Shown: positions 54,293 to 62,808 of the stretch, piece by piece
How the letters are laid out: each line of letters begins with the position of its first letter
How positions within the stretch are numbered: the first letter of the stretch is position 1
Assembly (NCBI RefSeq): GCF_003626655.1
Contig: NZ_RBAN01000002.1
Span: 62,001 to 126,000, forward strand
Source of the DNA: Micromonospora costi
GTDB taxonomy: Bacteria > Actinomycetota > Actinomycetes > Mycobacteriales > Micromonosporaceae
Direction of reading: 5' to 3'
DNA length: 64,000 nucleotides
Notes under the pieces: model-generated
The model's input: only the letters and a program-made list of their open reading frames with translations
Database searches by the model: none
What the model was told of the DNA's origin: nothing
Position numbers and translations under genes: made by a program

Positions 54293-57016
54293 TCACCGGT
54301 CGCGCAGCGCGGAGGCCAGCTCGCGGCGCGAGCTGATGCCCAGCTTGGTGAAGACCTTGCGCAAGTGCCATTCGACGGTACGCGGACTGAGGAACAACAC
54401 AGCGCCGATCTCCGGATTGGTACGCCCCGCCACGGCCAGCCGCGCGACGTGCGCCTCCTGCGAGGTGAGCTCCTCACGTACACCCAGGGTCCGCTTGCGT
54501 ACCGTCTCGCCAGTGGCGGCGAGCTCTCGCCCGGCGCGCTCGGCGAAGCCTTCGGCACCCATCACGGTGAACGCCTCATGCGCGGCGCGCAGCTGGTCCC
54601 GCGCGTCGCCCCGCCGGTTCTCGCGGCGCAGCCACTCGCCGTAGAGCAGGCGAGCGCGCGCCAGTTGCAGGCCGAACCGAGTCGCGGTGAACTGCTCGAT
54701 CGCCTCTCGGTAGTACTCCTCGACCGGCCCGGCTGGGCCGGCGAGCGCGTCCGCGAGGGCCTGGGCGCCACGCGCCCAGCTCGTGTCGACGACACGCGTC
54801 CGGGCGGCGAGGCGGTCACGTGCCTCGGCCGCGACGGTGTGCGCCCCGGCGTGTGCGGCAGCTTCGACCAGCTCCCCGAGCGTCCACTGCAGGACGGCGA
54901 GGTCTTCGTATCGGGCAGCCTCGAGGGCTGCCTCCAGCGCGGCCGGGTACTGGCCGAGTCCGTTGAACAGCACCGCTCTGCTGTAGCCGGCGACGGCGAG
55001 CAACCACCCCAGGCCACCCGCCTCGGCATTCCTGACCAAAGCGTCGTTGAGTTCCAGCGCCGGCCCCTCACGCCCGCGATGCGCGGCCAGGATGACCGCG
55101 ACGGCCGGATACGGGGGCGAGCCGGTGGCGTTCCCGAGGGCCTCGGCCTCGTCGAGCAGGTCCGACGCGTCGGCGAAGCGGCCGGCGTAGATCAGCGCGG
55201 TGGCGCGGAAGGTCAGCGCAGACGGCAGGAGGGACAGCGCGCCGGTCTCGCGGGCGTAGCCGACGGCCTGTTCGGTCGTGGTGAGAAATGCGACGTCGTC
55301 CCACACCTCGTGCACGACCACCCCGCGCAGCCAGGCCAGGTCTGGATCGTTGTCCGCGGTGGCCGCAGCCAGGGCACGGGTGAACAGCGGCACCGCCGCG
55401 GCGTGCCCCTCCAGGCTCCACGCCGTCAGACCTTCGAGGAGCAGACCGGCCGGCTCCCCGCCCGCGGGAACTCCGCGGGCGGCCTCGGCCGCCCGGCACA
55501 GGTCGGCGCCGCCCAGCCGCCCCGCGTGCACGGCCGCGCCGATCGCCGCCAGGTAGGTCTCCCGGGCTGCGGCGGGATCCAGCACCTCCAGCCGGCGTGC
55601 GGCCGCCAGCAGCGGCGGCTGAGCTGCCCGTCCGGCGTTGAGCGCAAACGCGACCTTGGCGCGTAGCCGTTCCACTCCGGCCTGCTGCAGCGGGTCGAGC
55701 GGACCGAGTTCGGCGGCGGCCAACAAGTCCGGCACCTCGGCGAGGGCTCCGGCGGCGAACCGGGCCACCGCGGCAGCCAGGATGCGCCCGGCGCGCTTCG
55801 CCGAATCGGGGGTGAGTTCTGCTGCGCGCTCGAGGAAGGCTGCGGCGGCCGCCCGGCCGCCGCGGGCCATTGCCCGGTCGGCCGACTGCTCCAGTTCAGC
55901 GGCGACCTCTTCGTCCGGTCCCAGCGAGGCGTGCGCCCGATGCCAAGCACGTCGGTCGGGGTCCTGCTGGGGGTCGGTCACCTCGGCGAGCGTCCGGTGC
56001 ACCACGCGCAGTTCGGTCGGCCCGGCGGAACGCCGGCTGGCCGAGCGGACCAGCGGGTGCCGAAACCGCACCCGGGTCCCAATCTCGATCAGGCCCGCGG
56101 CCTCCGCGGGCGCCGCGGCGTCCATCCCGATACCCAGCCGCTCGAGCGCCCGCAACAGCAGCGGCACGTCGCCGACCGGTTCAACGGCGGCGGTGAGCAG
56201 TAGCGTGCGGGTATCCGCTGGCAACGCGGCAATGCGCCGCTGGAAGCCCTCCTCGACCCGGCTCACCAGCGGCGTCGCACTCGGCCCGCCGAACCCGAAC
56301 GCCAGTTCCGCCGGCGTGAAACCACGCGGCAGCTCGAGCAGGGCGAGCGGATTGCCGCGGGTCTCGGCGACGATCCGGTCACGTACGCGGGCATCGACCG
56401 GCCCGGGCAGCACAGAGTCCAGCAGCGCCCGCGCGTCCGCGTCCGGCAACCCCTCCACACGCAGCTCCGGCAGCCCATCGAGGATCCGTTCCTCACCCGG
56501 GCTGCGCGCGCCGAAGACCAGCGCGACCGACTCGGCATCCAGCCGCCGGGCGACGAAGGTGAGGATCACCTCCGACATCCGGTCCATCCACTGCACGTCG
56601 TCCACGACACAGACAAGCGGCCGCTCCGACGCGGCCTCGGCGAACAGCCCGAGCACGGCAAGCCCGGTGACCAGGCCCTCCGGTGGGTTGCCGGGGCTGA
56701 GCCCGAAGGCAGTGGCGAGCGCGTCACGCTGCGGCTCAGGCAGCCGGTCGAGATAGCCCAGCAGCGGCGCGCACAGTTGCTGCAGGCCGGAGTATGCGAT
56801 CTCGGACTCCGCCTCCACCCCCGCCGCCCGAACCACCCGGCCGGTCGGCGCCGCCTCGGTCAGATAGTCCAGCAGGGCCGTCTTGCCGGCACCGGCCTCG
56901 CCGCGCAGCACCAGCACTCGGCTCTGCCCCGCGCGGACGTCACGCACCAGCCGGTCGAGCGCCTCCTGCTCCCGTCGCCGCCCCCGCAGCGCAGAAGTCT
57001 CAGTGTTGATGGGCAC
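54293..57016 (-). CDS. Large LuxR-family (LAL) regulator
   Basis: 907 residues from GTG 57016; TTG 57025, with AGGAG upstream, is an alternative. The N-terminal AAA/STAND ATPase has LRGEAGAGKTALLDYL (Walker A, about 35-50) and LVCVVDDVQWMD (Walker B). The long helical middle is TPR-like. The C-terminal LuxR HTH reads LTSQEAHVARLAVAGRTNPEIGAVLFLSPRTVEWHLRKVF. LAL regulators (MalT/PikD type) activate catabolic or antibiotic genes. No clear target adjoins it; the divergent tannase and redox remnants are candidates. Confidence 0.88.
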   Translation of the reverse strand: MPINTETSALRGRRREQEALDRLVRDVRAGQSRVLVLRGEAGAGKTALLDYLTEAAPTGRVVRAAGVEAESEIAYSGLQQLCAPLLGYLDRLPEPQRDALATAFGLSPGNPPEGLVTGLAVLGLFAEAASERPLVCVVDDVQWMDRMSEVILTFVARRLDAESVALVFGARSPGEERILDGLPELRVEGLPDADARALLDSVLPGPVDARVRDRIVAETRGNPLALLELPRGFTPAELAFGFGGPSATPLVSRVEEGFQRRIAALPADTRTLLLTAAVEPVGDVPLLLRALERLGIGMDAAAPAEAAGLIEIGTRVRFRHPLVRSASRRSAGPTELRVVHRTLAEVTDPQQDPDRRAWHRAHASLGPDEEVAAELEQSADRAMARGGRAAAAAFLERAAELTPDSAKRAGRILAAAVARFAAGALAEVPDLLAAAELGPLDPLQQAGVERLRAKVAFALNAGRAAQPPLLAAARRLEVLDPAAARETYLAAIGAAVHAGRLGGADLCRAAEAARGVPAGGEPAGLLLEGLTAWSLEGHAAAVPLFTRALAAATADNDPDLAWLRGVVVHEVWDDVAFLTTTEQAVGYARETGALSLLPSALTFRATALIYAGRFADASDLLDEAEALGNATGSPPYPAVAVILAAHRGREGPALELNDALVRNAEAGGLGWLLAVAGYSRAVLFNGLGQYPAALEAALEAARYEDLAVLQWTLGELVEAAAHAGAHTVAAEARDRLAARTRVVDTSWARGAQALADALAGPAGPVEEYYREAIEQFTATRFGLQLARARLLYGEWLRRENRRGDARDQLRAAHEAFTVMGAEGFAERAGRELAATGETVRKRTLGVREELTSQEAHVARLAVAGRTNPEIGAVLFLSPRTVEWHLRKVFTKLGISSRRELASALRDR

Positions 57017-57195
57017 GTCGCCCAAAATTACAGCGCTCCTGACCCCAACGAGTCGACAAGTGTGCCAGATCTCGTGACGTGCCGGAAACTCCGTGCCGGC
57101 GTGAATGAGACCATGATCGGCCCTCGCCAACCCGGCCATCATCGCTGCTCAGAGCAGTTAGCAAACCTCCTTTTCAGGTACGAGACGCACCGAAC

Positions 57196-57226
57196 GGGTC
57201 CCTCGCACCGCCACCGCGAGGGACCC
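57196..57226. terminator. Hairpin terminator
   Basis: Perfect 11-bp stem, GGGTCCCTCGC pairing with GCGAGGGACCC, with a nine-base loop and TTT on the plus side. It lies between the LuxR upstream region and the oxidoreductase fragment. Confidence 0.65.
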
Positions 57227-57269
57227 TTTCCGAGGTCAGACGTCCAGTCCAGCCGCCATGGCCAGATAG

Positions 57270-57480
57270 GTGGCGTATCGACGCCTCGATACCGAGCGCG
57301 TTGAACAGGTAGAGCCAAATCTCACTGCGGGTGGAGAATGCCGGGATGGCGTGCCGCAGCCGGCGGACCGACACCTCGCCGACGATCGCGATGGTGGCTG
57401 CCTGCAGGAAGTCGGCGACAACGGTTCCGGTGATGGTCACACCGACCAGCCTGCCGCGAACGGCTCGGGCGAGTCCGTGT
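57270..57480 (-). pseudogene. 3' fragment of a pyridine-nucleotide disulfide oxidoreductase
   Basis: Minus-strand sequence LVGVTITG...VADFLQAATIAIVGEVSVRRLRHAIPAFSTRSEIWLYLFNALG matches the C-terminal dimerisation domain of mercuric-reductase/lipoamide-dehydrogenase-like enzymes (the His of RHAIPAF corresponds to the interface His). The FAD and NAD domains are absent upstream. The 5' part of such a gene lies 2 kb away on the plus strand (59383-60102), probably from the same ancestor. Confidence 0.55.
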
Positions 57481-57718
57481 ACGGCGGCCCGCTGAACGCG
57501 CTGGCCTGGCCGGCCGGCGTAGCCGTCACCGAGGGAGACCCCTGCGCGCCGGCAAGGCGGTGCTGTCCGGCTCTCTGGGGCCCGCAGTTCTCGGTCGAGC
57601 TCGCACGTACACGTCGAGATCCCTGCACTCGGCGAGGTGGATGCGACGTTCAGCCATTCCTGGAAGAACATGGCGGTCCCGGAACATTGTCTGGGGCCGG
57701 CGCATTGTTCGCCTTGGC

Positions 57719-58168
57719 TCAGGCGACCTTGTTGCGCTGTTCGACCACCTTGACCGTGTTGGCCAGGGCCTTGGCCAGTGCTCCCTTGGCGACGCTGCCG
57801 AGGAGCAGCCCGGTGAGCTTGCCCTTGGCGTTCTTGCCCTCGCGCACGACGACGGCATCGATGGTGGTGGTGCCGTCGGGGTTGGGGGTGATGGTGTAGG
57901 TGTGGCCGGAGGCGCCGCCCCAGAGGTTGGAGTCAATGGTCTTCATGACGACACGGTGGGGGTCGGACCAGTCGTAGCTCAGGCGTTCCCAGGCGGCGTT
58001 GGTGCCTTCGGTGACGTCGGCGTACGTCGGTCCCTGCGAGTGGACTTTCAGCAGGTCGTCGGAGGTGGCGCTGAACAGTTGAGCGCGGCCCGGGCCGAAG
58101 TCGGTGAGTGCGGCGAGGAACTGCTCGGGGGTGGCAGTGGTCGTCTCGTGGAGGTGGATGGTAGCCAT
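57719..58168 (-). CDS. SRPBCC-family protein
   Basis: 149 residues with the START/SRPBCC pattern: IHLHETTTATPEQFLAALTDF, then YDWSDPHRVVMKTIDSNLWGG, then GHTYTITPNPDGTTTIDAVVVREGKN, and a long C-terminal helix (LAKALANTVKVVEQRN). Such proteins bind hydrophobic ligands; no specific role can be given. ATG 58168 has AAGGAG upstream. Confidence 0.8.
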   Translation of the reverse strand: MATIHLHETTTATPEQFLAALTDFGPGRAQLFSATSDDLLKVHSQGPTYADVTEGTNAAWERLSYDWSDPHRVVMKTIDSNLWGGASGHTYTITPNPDGTTTIDAVVVREGKNAKGKLTGLLLGSVAKGALAKALANTVKVVEQRNKVA

Positions 58169-58293
58169 TGTCGGGCTCCTTGCTCGGTTTTCTCTTGGCT
58201 GTCGTCAGACTTCCCGAACCAGGCCGGGTCGAGCCGGTAGAGCACCCTGGTACGAGCCCCAGGGCCGCGAGCCGCTCACGGTTGCGCTGCCCA

Positions 58294-58737
58294 ATGATGA
58301 TCGCCGCCCTGCACGGCGGGCACACCGGCCGCTACTTCGACGTCGACGGCTACGGGTCAGGCTCGATTCTCGACCTTGCCTCCTCCAGGGGCTACCCCGT
58401 GGCGAGCTCCGCCCGGTTAGGGTTCGGCGACAGCTTCGCTCTGCCGCCGGCGGAGAACGCGTTCGCCCGGCACGCCGTGCTGCTCGCCGCCGCGATCGGG
58501 CAGGCGCGGCAGGTGGGCACCGACCGTGTCGTCGCAGCTCAAGCCGAAGACGTGGTCTTCTCGGTCGCCCGCTCGATCGGCGGCATGATTTCGATGATCG
58601 CTATGTTCCTCGCGACCGCGTACCGCGGTTGCGAGGAACCGGCCCCCGCGGAGATCGCGGCCACCGAACGCGACCCTCAGGAGCGAGGCGTCGGCCGACT
58701 GGTCGCCGCTTGTCCGATGACGGCCGCCGGCTACTAG
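58294..58737 (+). pseudogene. Degenerate alpha/beta-hydrolase fragment
   Basis: The frame from ATG 58294 (147 codons) reads ALHGGHTGRYFDVDGYGSGSILDLASSRGYPV, the oxyanion-hole and first Rossmann part of an alpha/beta hydrolase, then GFGDSFALPP and VVFSVARSIGGMI. In active enzymes the last motif is GHSIGG; here Gly-His has become Ala-Arg before the serine. The C-terminal catalytic Asp and His are missing. There is no good ribosome site. It is probably decayed. Confidence 0.5.
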
Positions 58738-59180
58738 CGGCCGGGCAAACGCACGGTGACCTCCTGGAGCAGCCAGCCGTTGCCGTCCGGGTCGGTGAAC
58801 GACGCGTAGCTGCCGTAGGACTGCCGCTCCGGCTCCGCGCCGAGCTGGCGACCGCTGGTGTCCAGGCCGCGCAGTCCGTGCCAGAGCTCGCCGACCTTGA
58901 CGCCGCGACCGAGCAGTTCCTCCCGGGCGGCCTCGATGTCGCTGACGATCAGCATCAGATCCTGCGACGAGCCGGGCGCCGCCGCGGTCAGGCCCACCCC
59001 GAACTGGATCGAGGCCGGCGAGCCGGGTGGGGTGAACTGCACGATCCGAAGGTTGTCGTTGATCGGGAAGTCGGCGTCCAGGCGCCAGCCGAGGCTCTCA
59101 TAGAAGGTTTTCGCCCGGTCAACGTCGGACACGGGCAGGACAGTGACCTCGAAACGGAACTTGATCGAAGAGTCGCTCAT
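58734..59180 (-). CDS. VOC (glyoxalase) family protein
   Basis: 148 residues from ATG 59180. Paired VOC half-motifs: VTVLPVSDVDRAKTFYESLGW and RIVQFTPPGSPASIQFG in the first half, DLMLIVSDIEAAREELLGRGV and FTDPDGNGWLLQEV in the second. It is probably metal-binding through a terminal Glu. The neighbouring genes are decayed, so no pathway can be named. Confidence 0.82.
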   Translation of the reverse strand: MSDSSIKFRFEVTVLPVSDVDRAKTFYESLGWRLDADFPINDNLRIVQFTPPGSPASIQFGVGLTAAAPGSSQDLMLIVSDIEAAREELLGRGVKVGELWHGLRGLDTSGRQLGAEPERQSYGSYASFTDPDGNGWLLQEVTVRLPGR

Positions 59181-59382
59181 GTCCACCACACTGACCGCCC
59201 GCGGACGCCGATTGCCCCAGGGTAAAACCCTGGTGTGGTCCCTGGACCGGGACCTGACCGGGACCGACGCGAGGTTACGGCGGCGGTGTGCGGGGAAGGG
59301 ATCCCGTGCGGCCGGGACCGGCACCCGTGGGCGGACCGGGGTGATACCCAGCGGCGATTGGCGAGCATCCGGACCAGCATTC

Positions 59383-60102
59383 AGCCATGCGAAATTTGAC
59401 GTAGTTGTGGTCGGTGCGGGTCCCGGTGGCGAGGTGGCCGCGGGGCGTCTGGCTCAGGCTGGTCTGGACGTGGCGATCGTCGAGGCGGAGAAAGTCGGCG
59501 GCGAGTGCTCGTTCTACGCGTGCATTCCCGCCATGGCGATGCTGCGCCCTGGCTCGCTGCTGGCCGAGGTACGCCGGGTGCCCGGCGCCGCCGAGGCGGT
59601 GACGGGACCGTTGGACGTTCCGACGGTGCTGGCACGGCGCGATGAACTGACCGGGCACCAGGAAGACGCGGGGCAGGTGCCATGGCTGACCGAGCGCGGG
59701 ATCACGCTGGTGCGTGGCTGGGGCCGGCTGGCCGGCGAGAAGGGTGTGGCGGTTGGTGACGCGATTCTCGAGGCGCGTCAGGCGGTGATCCTTGCCGGCG
59801 GCACCAGGGCCGCGCTGCCGGACATCGACGGTCTGGCCGACGCGCGCCCGTGGACCAACCGCGAGGCGACAACCGCGCCGGCCGCGCCGAAGTCGCTGGT
59901 CGTGATCGGCGGCGGGGTCCGCGAGCAGCTCCGCGCGTCGCTCGCCGAGCAGGGGGTGGACATCCGCAAAGGGCAGAGCGCCACTGCTGTCCGCCGCCAG
60001 GGCGACTCGGTGATCGTCACGTTGAGCGACCGCAGCACACAATCATGCGATTCGTGGGCCAAACCCCACAGGTTCTTCTGCCCGCGCGGGCCGGTCTTGT
60101 AG
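59383..60102 (+). pseudogene. 5' fragment of a disulfide oxidoreductase with internal deletion
   Basis: FDVVVVGAGPGGEVAAGRLAQAG (FAD-binding) is followed by GGECSFYACIPAM, whose CxxxxC pair is the redox-active disulfide of this family, and VILAGGTRAALPDIDG. After VVIGGGV about 30 residues of the NAD-binding region are missing and the frame jumps to REQLRASLAEQGVDIR. The frame then runs into unrelated sequence and stops at 60102 without the dimerisation domain. No good start or ribosome site precedes it. A matching 3' piece lies at 57270-57480 on the other strand. Confidence 0.65.
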
Positions 60103-60354
60103 TCGGCGGGTAACCGTCCATGGGGCGGGCCGCGACGGCGAACGCCCCCGCGTGCGAGGGGCAGAACCTCGCGATTCGGGTTCCGCCCCCGATATTCACG
60201 CAGCGGAGCCAGGCTGACCCACCTACCCTTCGCACACGCGCGTATTCCGGGATCCCATCGGCGGGCCGGTCGGTTTAGGCGGGGCCGACGTTGCGACCTC
60301 CTCGTCACACGCGCAGCTATCTCAGCGGAGTACCTCGACGTTGACGGGTTGGGC

Positions 60355-61020
60355 TCATTCGCCCAGCCGCACGGTCGCCACCGTCGCCCATCGATAGGTG
60401 CGACCTTCGCGGCGTAGCGCGATCAGCGGCACCTCGCTGATCCTCACCTGCGCCACTGGCAGGTGGCGAAGTTTCGCCAGTTGGGCACGTATCGGCTCCG
60501 TGGGCACTGGTGCACCGCTGTAGGCGAGGGTGACGTGTGGGCGGAAATTATCAGCGGGTTCCGGCGCCGAGGCCCACACTGTCGCGATGGCGCTGCGGAT
60601 CGTGGCGCGAAGGGCTTCGACGCGGTCCCAGGGTCGGACGAGCAGGCCGATTCCCTCGGCGTCCGGATCGACGGGTCCGAGGGACAGTTCGAGCGGTGGC
60701 ATGCCTGCGCATCGTCGCCGGGCTTCGGCGACGATCGCGTTAATGTCGTCGTCGCTGACCTCGTCAGTGAAGCCGAGTCCCTGCATTGTGAGGTGCAGGC
60801 CGTCGAGCGGAACCAGGTCTAGTCCAGGCATCGCTAGCTGGCTTTGTAGTTGTGTCGTGAGATTGTGAAGTTCGGGCTGGTGTTCGAAGGTGAGGTGCCA
60901 GGTATAGAACTGGCGGCCGGCTCGCCAGCCAGGGCGCCAGTACCAGTGTTCGGTGAGCTCGGGTAACTCCTGGTAGGCGGCCCAGCGCTGCTGCAAACTG
61001 GCAAGTTCCCGGCTAGTCAT
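60355..61020 (-). CDS. 2H phosphoesterase (2'-5' RNA ligase-like) protein
   Basis: 221 residues with the two HxT motifs of the 2H superfamily: LHLTMQG (about 76-82) and PHVTLAYSG (about 162-170). Members cleave or form 2',5' or cyclic phosphodiester bonds in RNA or nucleotides. Its ATG overlaps the end of the XRE gene by four bases, so the two are co-translated. The N-terminal 35 residues (AYQELPELTEHWYWRPGW) are an extension. Confidence 0.82.
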   Translation of the reverse strand: MTSRELASLQQRWAAYQELPELTEHWYWRPGWRAGRQFYTWHLTFEHQPELHNLTTQLQSQLAMPGLDLVPLDGLHLTMQGLGFTDEVSDDDINAIVAEARRRCAGMPPLELSLGPVDPDAEGIGLLVRPWDRVEALRATIRSAIATVWASAPEPADNFRPHVTLAYSGAPVPTEPIRAQLAKLRHLPVAQVRISEVPLIALRREGRTYRWATVATVRLGE

Positions 61021-62363
61021 GACGGGGATGGTAGAACCGATCGTCCCGTGGTGCCGATCTGTGCACGTTCGGCGAGCAGTTCGGCGAGCTGCCGTAGCCG
61101 CGGCTGGTGGGCGAACGGCTGGGCGGTGGCGAGGAACCGTCGGGCGCGCTGATGCACTGACTCGTACCGCTGGTCCGCGGTGAGGGCAAGTGCCTCCATG
61201 GCAAGGGCGGCGGCCTGTTCGGGTTCGCCAGCGTGCAGCTGGGCGGTGGCCAGATCGAGGCGGCTCAGTGCTTGCGGGCCGGCCAGCCCTGCCTTGTCAA
61301 AGGCGGCGATGGCAACGGCAAGGTAGTCAGTTACTTCCGTCTTGTGACCGATGGCCAGGTAGGCGGTTGCTGCGTTGGCCGCTGTTCGGGCATGGCAATA
61401 CGGGCCGAAGGTGAGGCTCTCGCTGACCTGCGCGTCGGACGGCTGTTCGGCAACGAGCGTGAATGCTCGGTCGACGGCGCTGTCGACGCCGTACCGGTCG
61501 CCGAGCCGGGCGAGGGCTCTTGCTTGTCCGTTGATCGTGAGGCGAAGACGATGCGGGCTGTTGCCCGCGCGACGTAGGCCATCCTGGGCGAAGGCCAATG
61601 CATCGTGATACTCGCCGGCGTAGAAGGCAACGAGGCTCTGCGTCGCCCGCGCCCAGGCCTGCACGTCTGGCCGTTGCGCGGCATCAGCAAGGTCGAAGGC
61701 TTCGGCGGCGTAAGCGTGTGCGACGGCGAACGCGCCAAGGTCCAGCGCAAGCGCGCCGAGGAGTCCGGACAGGTGAGCGGCAGCAACATACAGGCGGGCC
61801 CGTTGCGGTGGGTGCTGTCGACCTGCCATGAGTTCGTCGACATAGGCCCGTAGCGGCCGCATTCGAGCCATGAGGACGGCCGGAATTAGACGTTCGTTGT
61901 CCGTGATGGCCTGACACACCTCGTGCTCCAGGTATGCCAGGCGCGCGTCGTCATCCGTTGAGGATTTCAGTACCAGTCGGCGCGCGGCGATGGCTTCCTC
62001 GCGTTCCCAGAGAGCAGAGCCGCCATCCGAGTCGGGAACGGGAGCTGTGGCCTGGAAGACAACGGCTGGTAGATGGGTCCCGTTCGGTTCTTGTTTCAAT
62101 GACGAGCGACGCCGCCAGCGCAGCTCGGCGACACGGTCGTATTCGCCGACGAGCAGGCCCCCGGTGTGCAGCACTGCGTCGCAGCGCGACCAGAACGCGC
62201 GATCGGGGTACTGGTGGCCGGTTTCGGTATTTGCTACGGAGCTGCGCCCGTACTGAATGAGCCGGGCGAGGCTGTGCTGGGTGTGACCAGCGGCCATGCG
62301 CAGTTGGGCGAGCCGACGGCCGAGCGCACGGCGTGCAGTCTCGATCTCGTCGTTTTCGGCCAT
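61017..62363 (-). CDS. XRE-family regulator with TPR-like C-terminus
   Basis: 448 residues from ATG 62363. The N-terminal HTH_3 domain (about 10-65; RRLAQLRMAAGHTQHSLARLIQYGRSSVANTETG) is followed by about 350 helical, Ala-rich residues resembling TPR repeats. This is a common actinobacterial layout, often for genes that respond to a peptide or to a neighbouring enzyme. It is coupled to the 2H phosphoesterase gene. Confidence 0.83.
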   Translation of the reverse strand: MAENDEIETARRALGRRLAQLRMAAGHTQHSLARLIQYGRSSVANTETGHQYPDRAFWSRCDAVLHTGGLLVGEYDRVAELRWRRRSSLKQEPNGTHLPAVVFQATAPVPDSDGGSALWEREEAIAARRLVLKSSTDDDARLAYLEHEVCQAITDNERLIPAVLMARMRPLRAYVDELMAGRQHPPQRARLYVAAAHLSGLLGALALDLGAFAVAHAYAAEAFDLADAAQRPDVQAWARATQSLVAFYAGEYHDALAFAQDGLRRAGNSPHRLRLTINGQARALARLGDRYGVDSAVDRAFTLVAEQPSDAQVSESLTFGPYCHARTAANAATAYLAIGHKTEVTDYLAVAIAAFDKAGLAGPQALSRLDLATAQLHAGEPEQAAALAMEALALTADQRYESVHQRARRFLATAQPFAHQPRLRQLAELLAERAQIGTTGRSVLPSPS

Positions 62364-62808
62364 CGCTGCCAACTCCCGTCCTGTAGACGCTCCCGTGGGC
62401 GCAAGCCCCGGCTGCCATCCACGGTAACGGCACATTGGACACGATCACCGTACGCCTTCGTCGTGGTTGTCGATAGAAGCTGTCGGCGGATCCCGACATT
62501 TGACCGACATTCACATCACGATGGCCTGGAGGGGCCGCGTGCCCGGGCCGTGTATGACGGGCAAGAGCACCCGCCATCTGTGCAAAATCAGCGGCCTTTC
62601 TCGATCTTGGCCACACCATCCAAGGCCTTACACGTGCCGCAGCGAGCGCTCCGTGTCGGCCTGTTGTCACTATCACGCCGGTCTACTTACCGACATCAGG
62701 GTCGATCGCATTGAGTGCGGTGGTGCCGGCTGGCGTCGCCCAGACCAATAGCAGCCGGTGTTGTGGCTTCTTTAAGTGCCGAGTATCAGCTTCCCGAGAG
62801 GTGTATTT
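62364..62808. promoter_or_regulatory. Divergent promoter region with CCGACAT repeats
   Basis: 445 bases between the XRE gene and the permease gene, with no coding frame. CCGACAT occurs at 62493-62499 and 62504-62510 (11-bp period) and again at 62690-62696. TGTCGG at 62481-62486 makes an inverted repeat with the first copy. These may be binding sites for the XRE regulator. Confidence 0.4.
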
